This document shows, in pieces, positions 16,779-25,138 of a DNA stretch of 64,000 nt. The translations under genes and the position numbers were made by a program. This DNA comes from Clostridioides sp. ES-S-0054-01 (GTDB lineage: Bacteria > Bacillota > Clostridia > Peptostreptococcales > Peptostreptococcaceae): the NCBI GenBank assembly GCA_021561035.1, contig CP067346.1:3069001-3133000 (forward strand), read 5' to 3'. Below the pieces are notes generated by a model, which had not been told where the DNA came from, did not search any database, and saw only the letters and a program-made list of their open reading frames with translations. How positions within the stretch are numbered: the first letter of the stretch is position 1; every line of letters starts with the position of its first letter.

Positions 16779-17524
16779 TAGTTATCGCCTCCCAATAATG
16801 TAAGTACATCCATTATCTCTTGATAAAACTGCTCTCTACTACTACCCTTATATATTTCATTATATATAGACCCATCTTTTATGAATAAGATTCTACTACA
16901 GTAGCTCGCTGCTAATGGGTCATGAGTTACCATCATAGTAGTAACTTTATTTTCTTTATTTATCTTTTGAAATAGCTCCATTACAACCTTTGATGACTTT
17001 GAATCTAAATTACCTGTTGGTTCATCTGCTAAAAGTATTGATGGATTGTTAATCAATGCTCTAGCAATAGCAGTCCTCTGAGCTTGACCACCTGATACTT
17101 CAAAAGTTCTTTTTCCTAATAAATCTTTTATACCTAATATTGTAGATACTTCATTCAATCTCTCATCTTGCTCTTTTACACTGACCTTATCTAATGTCAA
17201 TGGCAATACTATATTTTCTCCTATAGTTAATGTATCCAATAAATTAAAATCCTGAAATACAAAACCTAACTCTCTTCTTCTAAATAATGCAAGTTCCTCA
17301 CCTCTTAACAATAAAGGATTCTTGCCCTTTAATTCCATAGTTCCTGTAGTTGGCTTGTCAATAGTAGAAATCATATTTAAAAGAGTAGTTTTTCCACTAC
17401 CAGATGGACCCATAATTCCTACAAATTCTCCATCTTCTATACTAAAATTTATGTCATTTAATGCGTTGAAAATTATTTTTTTACCATATACTTTACTTAA
17501 ATTATTTACAGTTAAAATTTTCAT
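16778..17524 (-). CDS. BceA-type ABC transporter ATP-binding protein
   Basis: A 248-residue ATPase partner of the following permease. All motifs are present: Walker A GPSGSGKTTLLN (about 40-51), Q-loop FVFQDFNLLDTLT, signature VSGGQAQRTAIARAL (about 143-157), Walker B ILLADEPTGNLD and the H-loop MMVTHDPLAASYC. The NLDSKSS stretch after Walker B and the FQDFNLL Q-loop are typical of the LolD/MacB/BceA class. The stop overlaps the permease ATG, so the two are translated together. Confidence 0.95.
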   Translation of the reverse strand: MKILTVNNLSKVYGKKIIFNALNDINFSIEDGEFVGIMGPSGSGKTTLLNMISTIDKPTTGTMELKGKNPLLLRGEELALFRRRELGFVFQDFNLLDTLTIGENIVLPLTLDKVSVKEQDERLNEVSTILGIKDLLGKRTFEVSGGQAQRTAIARALINNPSILLADEPTGNLDSKSSKVVMELFQKINKENKVTTMMVTHDPLAASYCSRILFIKDGSIYNEIYKGSSREQFYQEIMDVLTLLGGDN

Positions 17525-17627
17525 TATTTAACTATCCTTCCTAATTTAATTTTTGAAATAACATATATATAATTGTTAATTATAATTTATCTTAGTTTAA
17601 TTTTTATAGATAATAAATCTATTTTTT

Positions 17628-18479
17628 CTATACACTAATTATGTTAGTAAAAGCTAATACTGCAAGTACTACACCCATGATTATTCTGTATACAGCAAAC
17701 ACTCTCATTGGTTTTTTCTTTAAAAAATTCACGAATTTTTCCATAACTATTATTGATACAATAAAAGCTACTATAAACCCAACTACCAAAGCAATCCACA
17801 ATGTTGGTGTCATTATTGAATAATCAAATTCAAATAAATCTTTTCCTGAAGAAGCCACCATAGCTGGTACTGCTAAAAAGAAAGAAAACTCAGCTGCTGT
17901 AGGAGAATTAAGTCCTGCTATCCATCCACCCATAATAGTAGATGCACTCCTTGACATACCTGGCCATGCAGACAAAACTTGTAATGTCCCAACCTTTAAA
18001 GCTTGTATTGGAGTAATTTTATCTATATTATCTGTTGAATGATTCTTTTTTCTAAACAAAGTTTCTACTACTAATAATAAAATCCCACCCACTATAAATC
18101 CTATAATTACAGATTGTAAATTAAACAATGATTTTATATTATCATAAAATAGAACTCCTATAATCGCAAATGGTATACAACCTATAATTACATTCATTCC
18201 AAATCTAAAACCAATCTTTCCTTCTTTTCCGCCAGTAAATATAAATTTAAAAAATTCTATAACGCTATCTTTTATCTTTTTCCAATAAAGTACTACTACT
18301 GCTAATATAGCCCCAAGTTGTATTACAACCTCAAACATTTCAGCAAATTGCCCCTTAAAATCTATTAAATTACCAACCAAAATCATATGACCTGTAGATG
18401 AAACTGGAATAAATTCTGTAAACCCCTCTACTATAGCTATTATGACTGATTTCAATATAAAAATAACATCTAAACTCAT
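17628..18479 (-). CDS. uppP: Undecaprenyl-diphosphatase UppP (BacA)
   Basis: UppP dephosphorylates undecaprenyl pyrophosphate to recycle the wall carrier lipid; extra copies confer bacitracin resistance because bacitracin binds that pyrophosphate. The protein (283 residues from ATG 18479, with AAGGAAGGATG in front) has the two family signatures: EGFTEFIPVSSTGHMILVGNL near residue 17, and PGMSRSASTIMGG near 175, supplying the catalytic Glu, His and Arg. It has about eight membrane segments. Placement between the kinase and the BceAB-like ABC genes makes a coherent bacitracin/peptide response unit. Confidence 0.96.
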   Translation of the reverse strand: MSLDVIFILKSVIIAIVEGFTEFIPVSSTGHMILVGNLIDFKGQFAEMFEVVIQLGAILAVVVLYWKKIKDSVIEFFKFIFTGGKEGKIGFRFGMNVIIGCIPFAIIGVLFYDNIKSLFNLQSVIIGFIVGGILLLVVETLFRKKNHSTDNIDKITPIQALKVGTLQVLSAWPGMSRSASTIMGGWIAGLNSPTAAEFSFFLAVPAMVASSGKDLFEFDYSIMTPTLWIALVVGFIVAFIVSIIVMEKFVNFLKKKPMRVFAVYRIIMGVVLAVLAFTNIISV

Positions 18480-18582
18480 CAATAAACATCCTTCCTTTTT
18501 TACAAAATTTCTTTTTTTATGTTATTTCTCTTATGTTATTTCTTATATTAATTGTAATTTAGATTAGAAAATTTAACTATCT

Positions 18583-18620
18583 GCAAACATTACACAAACC
18601 TTACATCTATGTAAGGTTTG
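18583..18620 (-). promoter_or_regulatory. Tandem-plus-inverted operator candidate upstream of uppP
   Basis: On the plus strand CAAACATTACA (18583-18593) is followed at once by CAAACCTTACA (18594-18604), a direct repeat with an 11-bp period and 10 of 11 matches. A perfectly inverted third copy TGTAAGGTTTG follows at 18610-18620. Two half-sites in direct repeat with an 11-bp period are what OmpR/PhoB-family response regulators bind, and a gene for such a regulator lies in the same cluster. The site is about 100-140 nt ahead of uppP. It can also fold as a 12-bp hairpin (18595-18606 with 18609-18620), but no T-run follows. Confidence 0.6.
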
Positions 18621-18724
18621 CAAATAAACTCTCTTAAATTTTGATTATTTAACTATGAATATTTCATTTAATAAATTGTATAATAAAAAAGTACAATTAA
18701 CTAAAAACCCTATTGTAACAGATA

Positions 18725-18784
18725 ATTTACATCTTTATCAAACTATTTACACCTTTATTAAACTATTTACATCTTTATTAAAGT
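18725..18784. repeat. Three tandem 20-nt repeats at the 3' end of the kinase gene
   Basis: Units at 18725-18744, 18745-18764 and 18765-18784 read ATTTACATCTTTATCAAACT with one to four differences. The kinase stop codon (18747) lies inside the middle unit. Because 20 is not a multiple of three, copy number changes would alter where the kinase reading frame stops. Confidence 0.8.
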
Positions 18785-19751
18785 AGATTGAAACTTCTGT
18801 ACCTTTTCCTACTTCTGATTTTATACTTACTTTATGACCTAAATCATCACATACCTTTTTTACTAGATAAAGACCCATACCTGTAGATTCTCCAAACTTA
18901 CGACCATTTTCTCCTGTAAAAAATGGGTCAAATACCCTTTTTAAATCTTTAGAAACAATTCCAATTCCTTCATCTATTATACTTAAAATTACATATTTAT
19001 TATTTTCTTCAGATTTTATAGTTAGGTAGTTACTATAATCTTTAGAATATTTCACTCCATTTGTAATTAATTGACCTATTATAAATTTCATCCATTTTAC
19101 ATCTGTATAAACATAAGTAAATTTGTCTACTTGAATCTTAGGAATCATTCCACTTTTTATAAATAACCTTTTTTCTTCATTTACAATACTAGATACAATT
19201 TCATTTAATTTGGCTTTTTCAACTATAAAGTCTTTCTGAAAATTATCTGCCCTTGCAAAATGCATAGCCATATCTAACCCTTTATTTAATCTATCTATTT
19301 CTTTTCTTATATTTTCAGTTACTTCTTCTCCCTCATAATCTTGAAGCTGAAGGCTTATAACTGATATTGGTGTTTTCATCTGATGAATCCATTGGTTGAT
19401 GAAAGTTAAATGTTCACTATGTATCTTTTTATGCTCTTGTATCATTGATTGATACAATTTATGTTGTTGTTTTAAAATAACTGATATATTTCTCCCCAAG
19501 AATGAGCTTCCTAAATACAAAAATGACTCCTCCAAAGAATGTATTCCTTTTTCAAACAGATTATATACTTCTCTATTTTTATAATACTTATATATTAAAA
19601 AACATAACAATATAAAAGAACTAAATAAAAGAATATATAAACTCTCTCCAAAACTAATAAACTTCATAAGATTACAGTAAATAATTGTCATAACTATGCC
19701 TATATAATATATAAAAATATAACCTTTATAATCTTTTAAAAATAACTTCAT
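18747..19751 (-). CDS. BceS-type sensor histidine kinase
   Basis: A 334-residue intramembrane-sensing kinase: two membrane helices near the start (about 10-28 and 35-53) with almost no extracytoplasmic loop, the pattern of kinases that sense peptides through their partner ABC permease. The H-box is FINQWIHQMKTPISVIS (phospho-His near 127), the N-box is IIGQLITNGVKYSKDY, and the G-boxes are DEGIGIV and GESTGMGLYLVKKV. The C-terminus VNSLIKV ends inside a run of 20-nt tandem repeats. The ATG follows AAGGAGAAAGT, nine bases after the response regulator stop. Confidence 0.95.
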   Translation of the reverse strand: MKLFLKDYKGYIFIYYIGIVMTIIYCNLMKFISFGESLYILLFSSFILLCFLIYKYYKNREVYNLFEKGIHSLEESFLYLGSSFLGRNISVILKQQHKLYQSMIQEHKKIHSEHLTFINQWIHQMKTPISVISLQLQDYEGEEVTENIRKEIDRLNKGLDMAMHFARADNFQKDFIVEKAKLNEIVSSIVNEEKRLFIKSGMIPKIQVDKFTYVYTDVKWMKFIIGQLITNGVKYSKDYSNYLTIKSEENNKYVILSIIDEGIGIVSKDLKRVFDPFFTGENGRKFGESTGMGLYLVKKVCDDLGHKVSIKSEVGKGTEVSIYFNKDVNSLIKV

Positions 19752-19760
19752 ACTTTCTCC

Positions 19761-20453
19761 TTACCAATTCTTATTTAATTTATATCCTAACCCTCGGACA
19801 GTCTGAACAGCGTTATCTATACCTAATTCCTCAAATCTTTTCCTTATCCTGCTAACATTTACATTTAAAGTATTTTCTTCTACAAACTCAATATCATCCC
19901 ATATCTTTTCTAAAAGATAATCTCTACTTACTACTTTTGGGTATCTCTTGATAAGACATTCAATCAGTATACCTTCTTTTTTAGTTATAATTAGATTTTC
20001 ACCATTTAATTCTAGTTCTAACCTTTCTGGATAAAACTTTAATCCATCTAGCTCCACTATTCTTTCGTCTATTTTAGGTGAATATTCACCATATACCCTT
20101 CTTATATGACTCTTTATTTTTGCCATTACTACATCATAGTAAAAAGGTTTTGTTATATAATCATCTGCTCCACTTTCTAAAGCTCTAATTTGGTCTACAT
20201 TGCCATCTCTAGCTGATATAAAAATTATAGGTAAATTCGACTGTTGCCTAATACATCTACACCAGTAGAAACCATCAAATTTAGGTAAATTTACATCTAA
20301 TAGAACTAAGTTTGGCTTAAAACTTTCAAATGTAATCATTATATCATCAAAGTTTTCTTCAACAATTACTTCAAATCCATATTTCTCAATATAATCTTTA
20401 AGTAATGTACTTATTGATATATCATCTTCCACAATATATACTTTATAACTCAT
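19761..20453 (-). CDS. OmpR-family response regulator (BceR-type)
   Basis: A 230-residue regulator with a receiver domain (EDD near 9-11, phospho-acceptor Asp near 54 in LVLLDVNLPKFDG, switch residues ISARDG and conserved Lys in ITKPFYYDV) and a C-terminal winged helix (LIITKKEGILIECLIKRYPKVVSRDYLLEKIWDD...NVNVSRIRKRFEELG...VRGLGYKLN). It is first in the cluster and would activate uppP and the ABC genes, probably through the 18583-18620 site. GGAGGAATTAT precedes the ATG. In 20454-20694 I see no second copy of that site. Confidence 0.95.
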   Translation of the reverse strand: MSYKVYIVEDDISISTLLKDYIEKYGFEVIVEENFDDIMITFESFKPNLVLLDVNLPKFDGFYWCRCIRQQSNLPIIFISARDGNVDQIRALESGADDYITKPFYYDVVMAKIKSHIRRVYGEYSPKIDERIVELDGLKFYPERLELELNGENLIITKKEGILIECLIKRYPKVVSRDYLLEKIWDDIEFVEENTLNVNVSRIRKRFEELGIDNAVQTVRGLGYKLNKNW

Positions 20454-20694
20454 ATAATTCCTCCTAATATACCTATTTACTCATCATATAAAAGTTCAAT
20501 TTTAATGTATTATAATCTTTTTACAATATATAAATTTAATTATATTGCTAACTTCACAATTACTGACTTCATAAGTATAACTATATTATTAGACATCTTA
20601 ATAAAACCCTATAAAAAAGTATCTTTTTATGATTAATTAATCATTATTATCAATTAGTCATTCTAAAATAAATTGAAATTACTAATTTAAAATA

Positions 20695-20725
20695 GAAAAA
20701 GTTACCTTAATAAGGTAACTTAAAC
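20695..20725 (-). terminator. Terminator of the sulfonate-type ABC operon
   Basis: AGTTACCTTA (20700-20709) pairs with TAAGGTAACT (20711-20720); read leftwards it ends in TTTTTC. It lies about 45 nt after the binding-protein stop. Confidence 0.8.
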
Positions 20726-20766
20726 TTTTATTATATTTCTTACTTAGTATTATTTTAGCATAGTTT

Positions 20767-21726
20767 CTACTTAGCATTATAGATTAATTCTTTTATATTC
20801 ACTTTTTTCTCTTGTAACTTATTTTTTATTAAGAAGTCTTGTGTATCTTCAAGCGAAGATATGTCTTTATCTGTTATATCTAAACTAAAATCATACCAAG
20901 CATATAATTCTTTAGTTTCTTCAAGACTTAAATCAACTTCTTTAGCTACTTTTTCCATAGCTTCATCAAAATTATTATTTACATATTCTAAAGTTTCCTT
21001 TTCAACCTTCATAAATCTTTCAACTATTTCTGGATGTTTCTCTGCAAAGTCTGTGCTAACAGCAGTTACTATTATACCATCTACTAAACCTTCACCATTT
21101 GCTACAAGTTTACTCCCTGACTTCATAGCTTTAAGAGCTGCTGGACCAGCAATCAATGCAGCATCTACGCTACCATCAGAAAGAGCTGCTGATGCTTCTG
21201 GAATACCCATATTAACAAATTCCACATCATCCATGCTTAATCCTTCTTTATCAAGTGCTGAAATCAATACCTGATGTAATATAGTCCCTTTTGGACCTGC
21301 CACCTTCTTACCTACTAAATCTGCTGCTGATTTTATTGAATTATTATTAGTCAAAATCATAAATCCTTTTGGTGACCTGCTATAAGTGTTTAATATCTTT
21401 AACTCTACTCCATTAGATGCAGCTATTAAAGCTGATGTACCACCTAGTGCATGTAAGAAGTCTATTTCTCCAGCAGCTAAAGCTTGTGTTTGCTCTGGAC
21501 CTGTAGTAATTTCGTGGAAGTTAACTTTTATATTATCCTTTTTAAATTCCTTTCCAAATAAATCATCCTGTTTCTGAATTATAGAAGGAACATTTAATGG
21601 TGACTTTACATAAGTTAAATTTATTTCTGAAAGTTTTTCTCCATTATTTTTTTTAGCACATCCAGCTAAAGATGCTGTTGCAAGTGTTAATATCGTTATA
21701 CCTATCAATAGCTTTTTTAATTTCAT
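20767..21726 (-). CDS. Lipoprotein substrate-binding protein, SsuA/TauA/NMT1 family
   Basis: Extracellular ligand-binding lipoprotein (319 residues) of the aliphatic sulfonate/nitrate/taurine family. The signal peptide ends in a lipobox LAGC (about residues 20-23). The fold signature is visible as LTYVKSPLNVPSIIQKQ, GPEQTQALAAGEIDFLHALGGTSALIAA and KVAGPKGTILHQVLISALDKEGL, followed by DAALIAGPAALKA. It is last in its operon, after the ATPase, permease and a cysteine-rich protein. The ligand cannot be read from sequence; sulfonates, thiamine precursors and other small anions are all handled by this family. Confidence 0.9.
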   Translation of the reverse strand: MKLKKLLIGITILTLATASLAGCAKKNNGEKLSEINLTYVKSPLNVPSIIQKQDDLFGKEFKKDNIKVNFHEITTGPEQTQALAAGEIDFLHALGGTSALIAASNGVELKILNTYSRSPKGFMILTNNNSIKSAADLVGKKVAGPKGTILHQVLISALDKEGLSMDDVEFVNMGIPEASAALSDGSVDAALIAGPAALKAMKSGSKLVANGEGLVDGIIVTAVSTDFAEKHPEIVERFMKVEKETLEYVNNNFDEAMEKVAKEVDLSLEETKELYAWYDFSLDITDKDISSLEDTQDFLIKNKLQEKKVNIKELIYNAK

Positions 21727-21758
21727 TTACTTTACTCCTTAAAATATTATTAATTTCT

Positions 21759-22637
21759 TTAAATGCCTTTATTTGATTTCATTGTCATTAAAATATCTTT
21801 TTTTAATTTAATATAGTAATCTGAAGTTAAATCTCTATTATAACCATCTTCTATATTAAATTCTTTTACTTTTCTTTCGTCTGTGAAAACAACTATTTTC
21901 TTGCCTATCTTTAACGCTTCATCAATATCATGAGTTACAAATATCACGCCTTTATTAGTTGACTTATGTATTCTTATAACTTCATTTTGCATATCAATCC
22001 TTGTAAAATAATCTAATGCCGAAAAAGGCTCGTCCATAAGCAACATATCTGGATTGAAAGAAAGAGCTCTAGCTATGCTTACTCTCTGCGCCATACCTCC
22101 TGACAATTCATTTGGATAAGAGTTTTTAAATTTCTGCAAGTTCATCATCTTAAGATATTTTTCTACATCAATATTACTTTTCCTATTATATTTATTTGAT
22201 TTGTTCAAATTATCATTTGTTTCTAAGCTTCTAAAATTATCATTTATAATTTTACCAATAATTCTTTTATTGTGTTTAAATTTTCTAAGCACCTTGTTTA
22301 AAATAGTATTTTTTCTTTGATTATGAAAAGCTATATTTTCACTTACGTTTAACCAAGGCATTAATCTGCTCTCCTGAAAAACAAAACCAACATTAGGTCT
22401 ATACTCTTTATTATCATTAATAAACCTAATCTCACCACTATTTATACCTTCAAGTGATGCAATTGCTCTAAGCAAGGTAGTCTTTCCACAACCACTTTCA
22501 CCTAAAATTACTGTTATATGGTTTCTATCTATGTTTAAAGAGATATCACTAAGAACTACATGTTCTTCATTGTCAACTTTATAACTTTTATATAAATTTC
22601 TAATTATATATCCAGAGTCACATACTAAATTATTCAT
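21759..22637 (-). CDS. ABC transporter ATP-binding protein, SsuB/TauB-like
   Basis: ATPase of the same transporter (292 residues). Walker A is GESGCGKTTLLRAI, Q-loop VFQESRLMPWLNV, signature ELSGGMAQRVSIARAL, Walker B MLLMDEPFSALD, and the H-loop VTHDIDEAL. The VFQESRLMPWLNV and GGMAQRVSIARAL forms are typical of SsuB/TauB. A Lys/Asn-rich insert of about 50 residues (about 110-160, FHNQRKNTILNKVLRKFKHNKR onwards) separates the Q-loop from the signature and is not usual in this family. The start overlaps the permease stop by eight bases. Confidence 0.92.
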   Translation of the reverse strand: MNNLVCDSGYIIRNLYKSYKVDNEEHVVLSDISLNIDRNHITVILGESGCGKTTLLRAIASLEGINSGEIRFINDNKEYRPNVGFVFQESRLMPWLNVSENIAFHNQRKNTILNKVLRKFKHNKRIIGKIINDNFRSLETNDNLNKSNKYNRKSNIDVEKYLKMMNLQKFKNSYPNELSGGMAQRVSIARALSFNPDMLLMDEPFSALDYFTRIDMQNEVIRIHKSTNKGVIFVTHDIDEALKIGKKIVVFTDERKVKEFNIEDGYNRDLTSDYYIKLKKDILMTMKSNKGI

Positions 22638-23412
22638 ATGCTTCCACCATCTTTCCCTTACTTACCTTCTTCACAATAATCGAAAATATGTAATCTGTAA
22701 TTATTCCTAAAAGTCCAATTACGATTATACCTACAATAACAACATCTGTTCTAGACATTTCTTTTCCATCAGATATCAAGTATCCAAGACCAGATGAAGC
22801 TGCTACAAGTTCTGCCCCAATAATTGCTCTAAAGCTATATCCAAGAGCTAACTTTAACCCAACAGCAATATCAAGAATGGCATTTGGTATTATTATTTTA
22901 AATATTATCTGAAGCTTTGAAAACTCAAATACTCTACCCACTTCAATCAGTTTTGAGTCACAATTTTTAATCCCTTTCAATGTGCTTGTAAAGATTGGGA
23001 AAAAGGATGCTAAAACTATAATTATAATTTTTGATTCCTCTCCTATACCAAACCATAATATAAGCATTGGTATTAAAGCAAGGGGAGGTGTATTCCTTAA
23101 AAAATTTATTAGAGATTTAAAGTATTCGTATACTCCACTATAAATTCCAAAGAATATCCCTAAAGGCACACCTATAGCAGTACTTATTGCAAAACCTATC
23201 AAAACTCTTTTCATACTTGCATATACATTAATAAATATTGAACCATCACTTATCATATTTAAAAATGTACTATATACCTTTTCGGGTGATGGTAATATAT
23301 AATCACTCCAAATACCAAGATAATTTGTAATTTTCCATAATAAAAAAATTATAAAAAATATCAGAACACTCTTTACTAGCCTTAAAAACTTATTATTAAA
23401 TTTATTGACCAT
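22630..23412 (-). CDS. ABC transporter permease, SsuC/TauC-like
   Basis: Inner-membrane permease (260 residues, six membrane segments) of the BPD_transp_1 family. The start MVNKFNNKFLRLVKSVLIFFIIFLLWKI is the first helix; the EAA-type loop is GRVFEFSKLQIIFKIIIPNAILDIAVGLKLALGYSFRAIIGAEL, in which the conserved Pro-Ala-x-x-x-x-x-x-G pattern appears as IPNAILDIAVG. LPSPEKVYSTF near residue 40 is characteristic of SsuC/TauC. It begins at the codon after the cysteine-rich protein gene ends, within the same transcript. Confidence 0.92.
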   Translation of the reverse strand: MVNKFNNKFLRLVKSVLIFFIIFLLWKITNYLGIWSDYILPSPEKVYSTFLNMISDGSIFINVYASMKRVLIGFAISTAIGVPLGIFFGIYSGVYEYFKSLINFLRNTPPLALIPMLILWFGIGEESKIIIIVLASFFPIFTSTLKGIKNCDSKLIEVGRVFEFSKLQIIFKIIIPNAILDIAVGLKLALGYSFRAIIGAELVAASSGLGYLISDGKEMSRTDVVIVGIIVIGLLGIITDYIFSIIVKKVSKGKMVEAYE

Positions 23413-24042
23413 TTACAAACCATCTCCATTATTACAACCATCTTTACAATAAAACATTTCTACTATGTCATACTTATCTTCAAAGCCATTTCTTATTTTT
23501 TGTATTTCACTTAATATTTCGTCTTCACTTGATACTTCAAGAACTTTTTCAAAAGTATCTTTGAAATATCCTAATGGAATTGGTGATTCATCTATTTTTC
23601 CAAGTGATTTTACACCTTCTTGTTCAGCAAACTCTTTCCATGTATAAAACATAGCATTACCCTTATCCTTAAACTTTTCACTTGCAAAGTCTCTTAATTG
23701 TGTACATGGACAGGTTACTACCAACATATCATCTTTACTTTTTATATATTTATCGTATAAAACCCTACAAGTCCTTACTAATATTGGTTCTATCATAGGT
23801 ACTTCAAAATTATTTATCAAATTATTTCTTTTTAAAAGACTTATACTTTCTGGACATCTACAATCCAACATTGTATTTTCAGTCTTTTTTGTATACTCTT
23901 TGTACTGCTTTTTTACATATTCTAACTGTGGTTCACATTCTGCTATTATGTACCCCTTTTTTATCAAATTTGCTTTAATAAGGTGAAACTTTTCTCCATA
24001 CATTCTTTCTGCCACTGGATTTATTAGAAGATATTTATTCAT
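23413..24042 (-). CDS. Cysteine-rich protein resembling a reduced [FeFe]-hydrogenase cluster domain
   Basis: A 209-residue cytoplasmic protein that I do not recognise as a named family. Its cysteines are clustered: C61 and C63 in LDCRCPES, C92, C111 and C113 in VTCPCTQLRDFA, and C199 and C203 in MFYCKDGCNNGDG. The last motif recalls the MACPGGCxxGGG cluster-binding loop of [FeFe] hydrogenases, VTCPCTQ the PC-x-A-K loop, and VPMIEPILVRTCRVLYDKY the preceding helix of those enzymes. I infer a small Fe-S protein related to that domain but lacking catalytic completeness. It leads the ABC transporter operon (AGGAGGCGTT site), abutting the permease gene, so it probably acts on, or senses, the imported compound. 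Confidence 0.6.
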   Translation of the reverse strand: MNKYLLINPVAERMYGEKFHLIKANLIKKGYIIAECEPQLEYVKKQYKEYTKKTENTMLDCRCPESISLLKRNNLINNFEVPMIEPILVRTCRVLYDKYIKSKDDMLVVTCPCTQLRDFASEKFKDKGNAMFYTWKEFAEQEGVKSLGKIDESPIPLGYFKDTFEKVLEVSSEDEILSEIQKIRNGFEDKYDIVEMFYCKDGCNNGDGL

Positions 24043-24377
24043 AACGCCTCCTATTATTTAATATTGAATATTATTATCAATTAATAGTTTAAATGAGCAC
24101 TTAAATTTTGTCAATATATTAATTTTTTCTTAATAAAACAATTTTTATCTACATTTTTTAATATTTTAAATGAAATATTAAATAGTATATGTAATTTATT
24201 TTAATTAATAATGCATACATCTTACTAATAATCTATTTATATAATAATCTATAAATATTATATAATAATACTTATATAATTAGTATTATTATTTAATAGC
24301 AACAGTTATTCACACTAATAAAAGTAGAAAGTTTTTAAAATATTATGAAACATCAAATTTAATTTTAAAATTGCATC
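24043..24377. other. AT-rich intergenic region with no recognised element
   Basis: This stretch precedes the cysteine-rich protein operon and must hold its promoter. It is almost pure AT with homopolymer runs. I find no riboswitch consensus, tRNA or long inverted repeat in it. Confidence 0.6.
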
Positions 24378-24410
24378 AAAAAATGAAGTCTCAACAGACT
24401 TCACTTTTTA
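24378..24410 (-). terminator. Terminator downstream of the GyrI-like gene
   Basis: TGAAGTCT (24384-24391), loop CAAC, AGACTTCA (24396-24403), flanked by A-run on the left and TTTTT on the right, so it would work in both directions. It serves the gene ending at 24437. Confidence 0.88.
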
Positions 24411-24436
24411 TAACTCTTATAAATTATTCAAAATAT

Positions 24437-25063
24437 TTATACTTCCCTTTCTACTTCAAAACGTAAAACCGTCTTCAATGATTCAGGCGATACTTTTCTA
24501 GCATCACTTATATAAATTTCACGATGTGTGTAAGATTTTCTTATAAGTTTATTTTTTTTGCAAAATTCGTTCATAATGTCAAAGCTTTCTGGTTCATTAT
24601 CATATGAACCTATATGAAGCATTTGAACACATAGCCCTTCATTAATAGACCCAAATCTAACTTTTTCAAGAAGATTATGAGGTTTCTTCTTCTTTACTAT
24701 ATCAGTAGCTTTATCCAACAGGTCTTGTGTAACAAAATCTGGCTGACGTATCATTATAGTGTAAATTAAATCTTCTTTAATAAGTACATCTAAGCCTTTA
24801 CTTTTTTCTCCCTTATCCCATATACCTTCTAAAGGAAAAACCGTATAGTCAAAATACCCTTCTGGTACAATTCCTTTTTTAGGCATGGTTTTTATTGCAT
24901 ATGCCAAAGAATAAAGTACTCCTATTGCTTCAGTAAATTCTTTAGAATTTGGGTCTCCACTCCCTTTTAACATGATAAATTTCTGTTCTGGTATTTCAAT
25001 TATTACAGGATTCTTTTTAGGTAAATATAACTCTTTATCTCTTTTTCTCCATTCATATTTCAT
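24437..25063 (-). CDS. GyrI-like small-molecule-binding domain protein
   Basis: A 208-residue protein of the GyrI/SOUL-type effector-binding family (PF06445). Signs are the N-terminal strand PVIIEIPEQKFIMLKGSGDP, the KKGIVPEGYFDYTVFPLEGIWD segment and the two-fold pattern with KVRFGSINEGLCVQMLHIGSYDNEPESFDIMNEFC, where the QxLHIGpYdxE motif is typical of the C-terminal half. No DNA-binding domain is present, so it is a stand-alone ligand binder or hydrolase-like protein. Monocistronic, with GGAGGTATTTTT ahead and its own terminator. Confidence 0.8.
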   Translation of the reverse strand: MKYEWRKRDKELYLPKKNPVIIEIPEQKFIMLKGSGDPNSKEFTEAIGVLYSLAYAIKTMPKKGIVPEGYFDYTVFPLEGIWDKGEKSKGLDVLIKEDLIYTIMIRQPDFVTQDLLDKATDIVKKKKPHNLLEKVRFGSINEGLCVQMLHIGSYDNEPESFDIMNEFCKKNKLIRKSYTHREIYISDARKVSPESLKTVLRFEVEREV

Positions 25064-25138
25064 AAAAATACCTCCATATATATTTTATACATTGATATTA
25101 TCACGCTAAAAGTGACAACAGTGTGTCATAATTATAAA

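Noticed and set aside
18595-18620. Hairpin upstream of uppP as a terminator of the kinase gene
   Set aside because: No T-run follows on the minus strand and the tandem CAAACnTTACA layout fits a binding site better.
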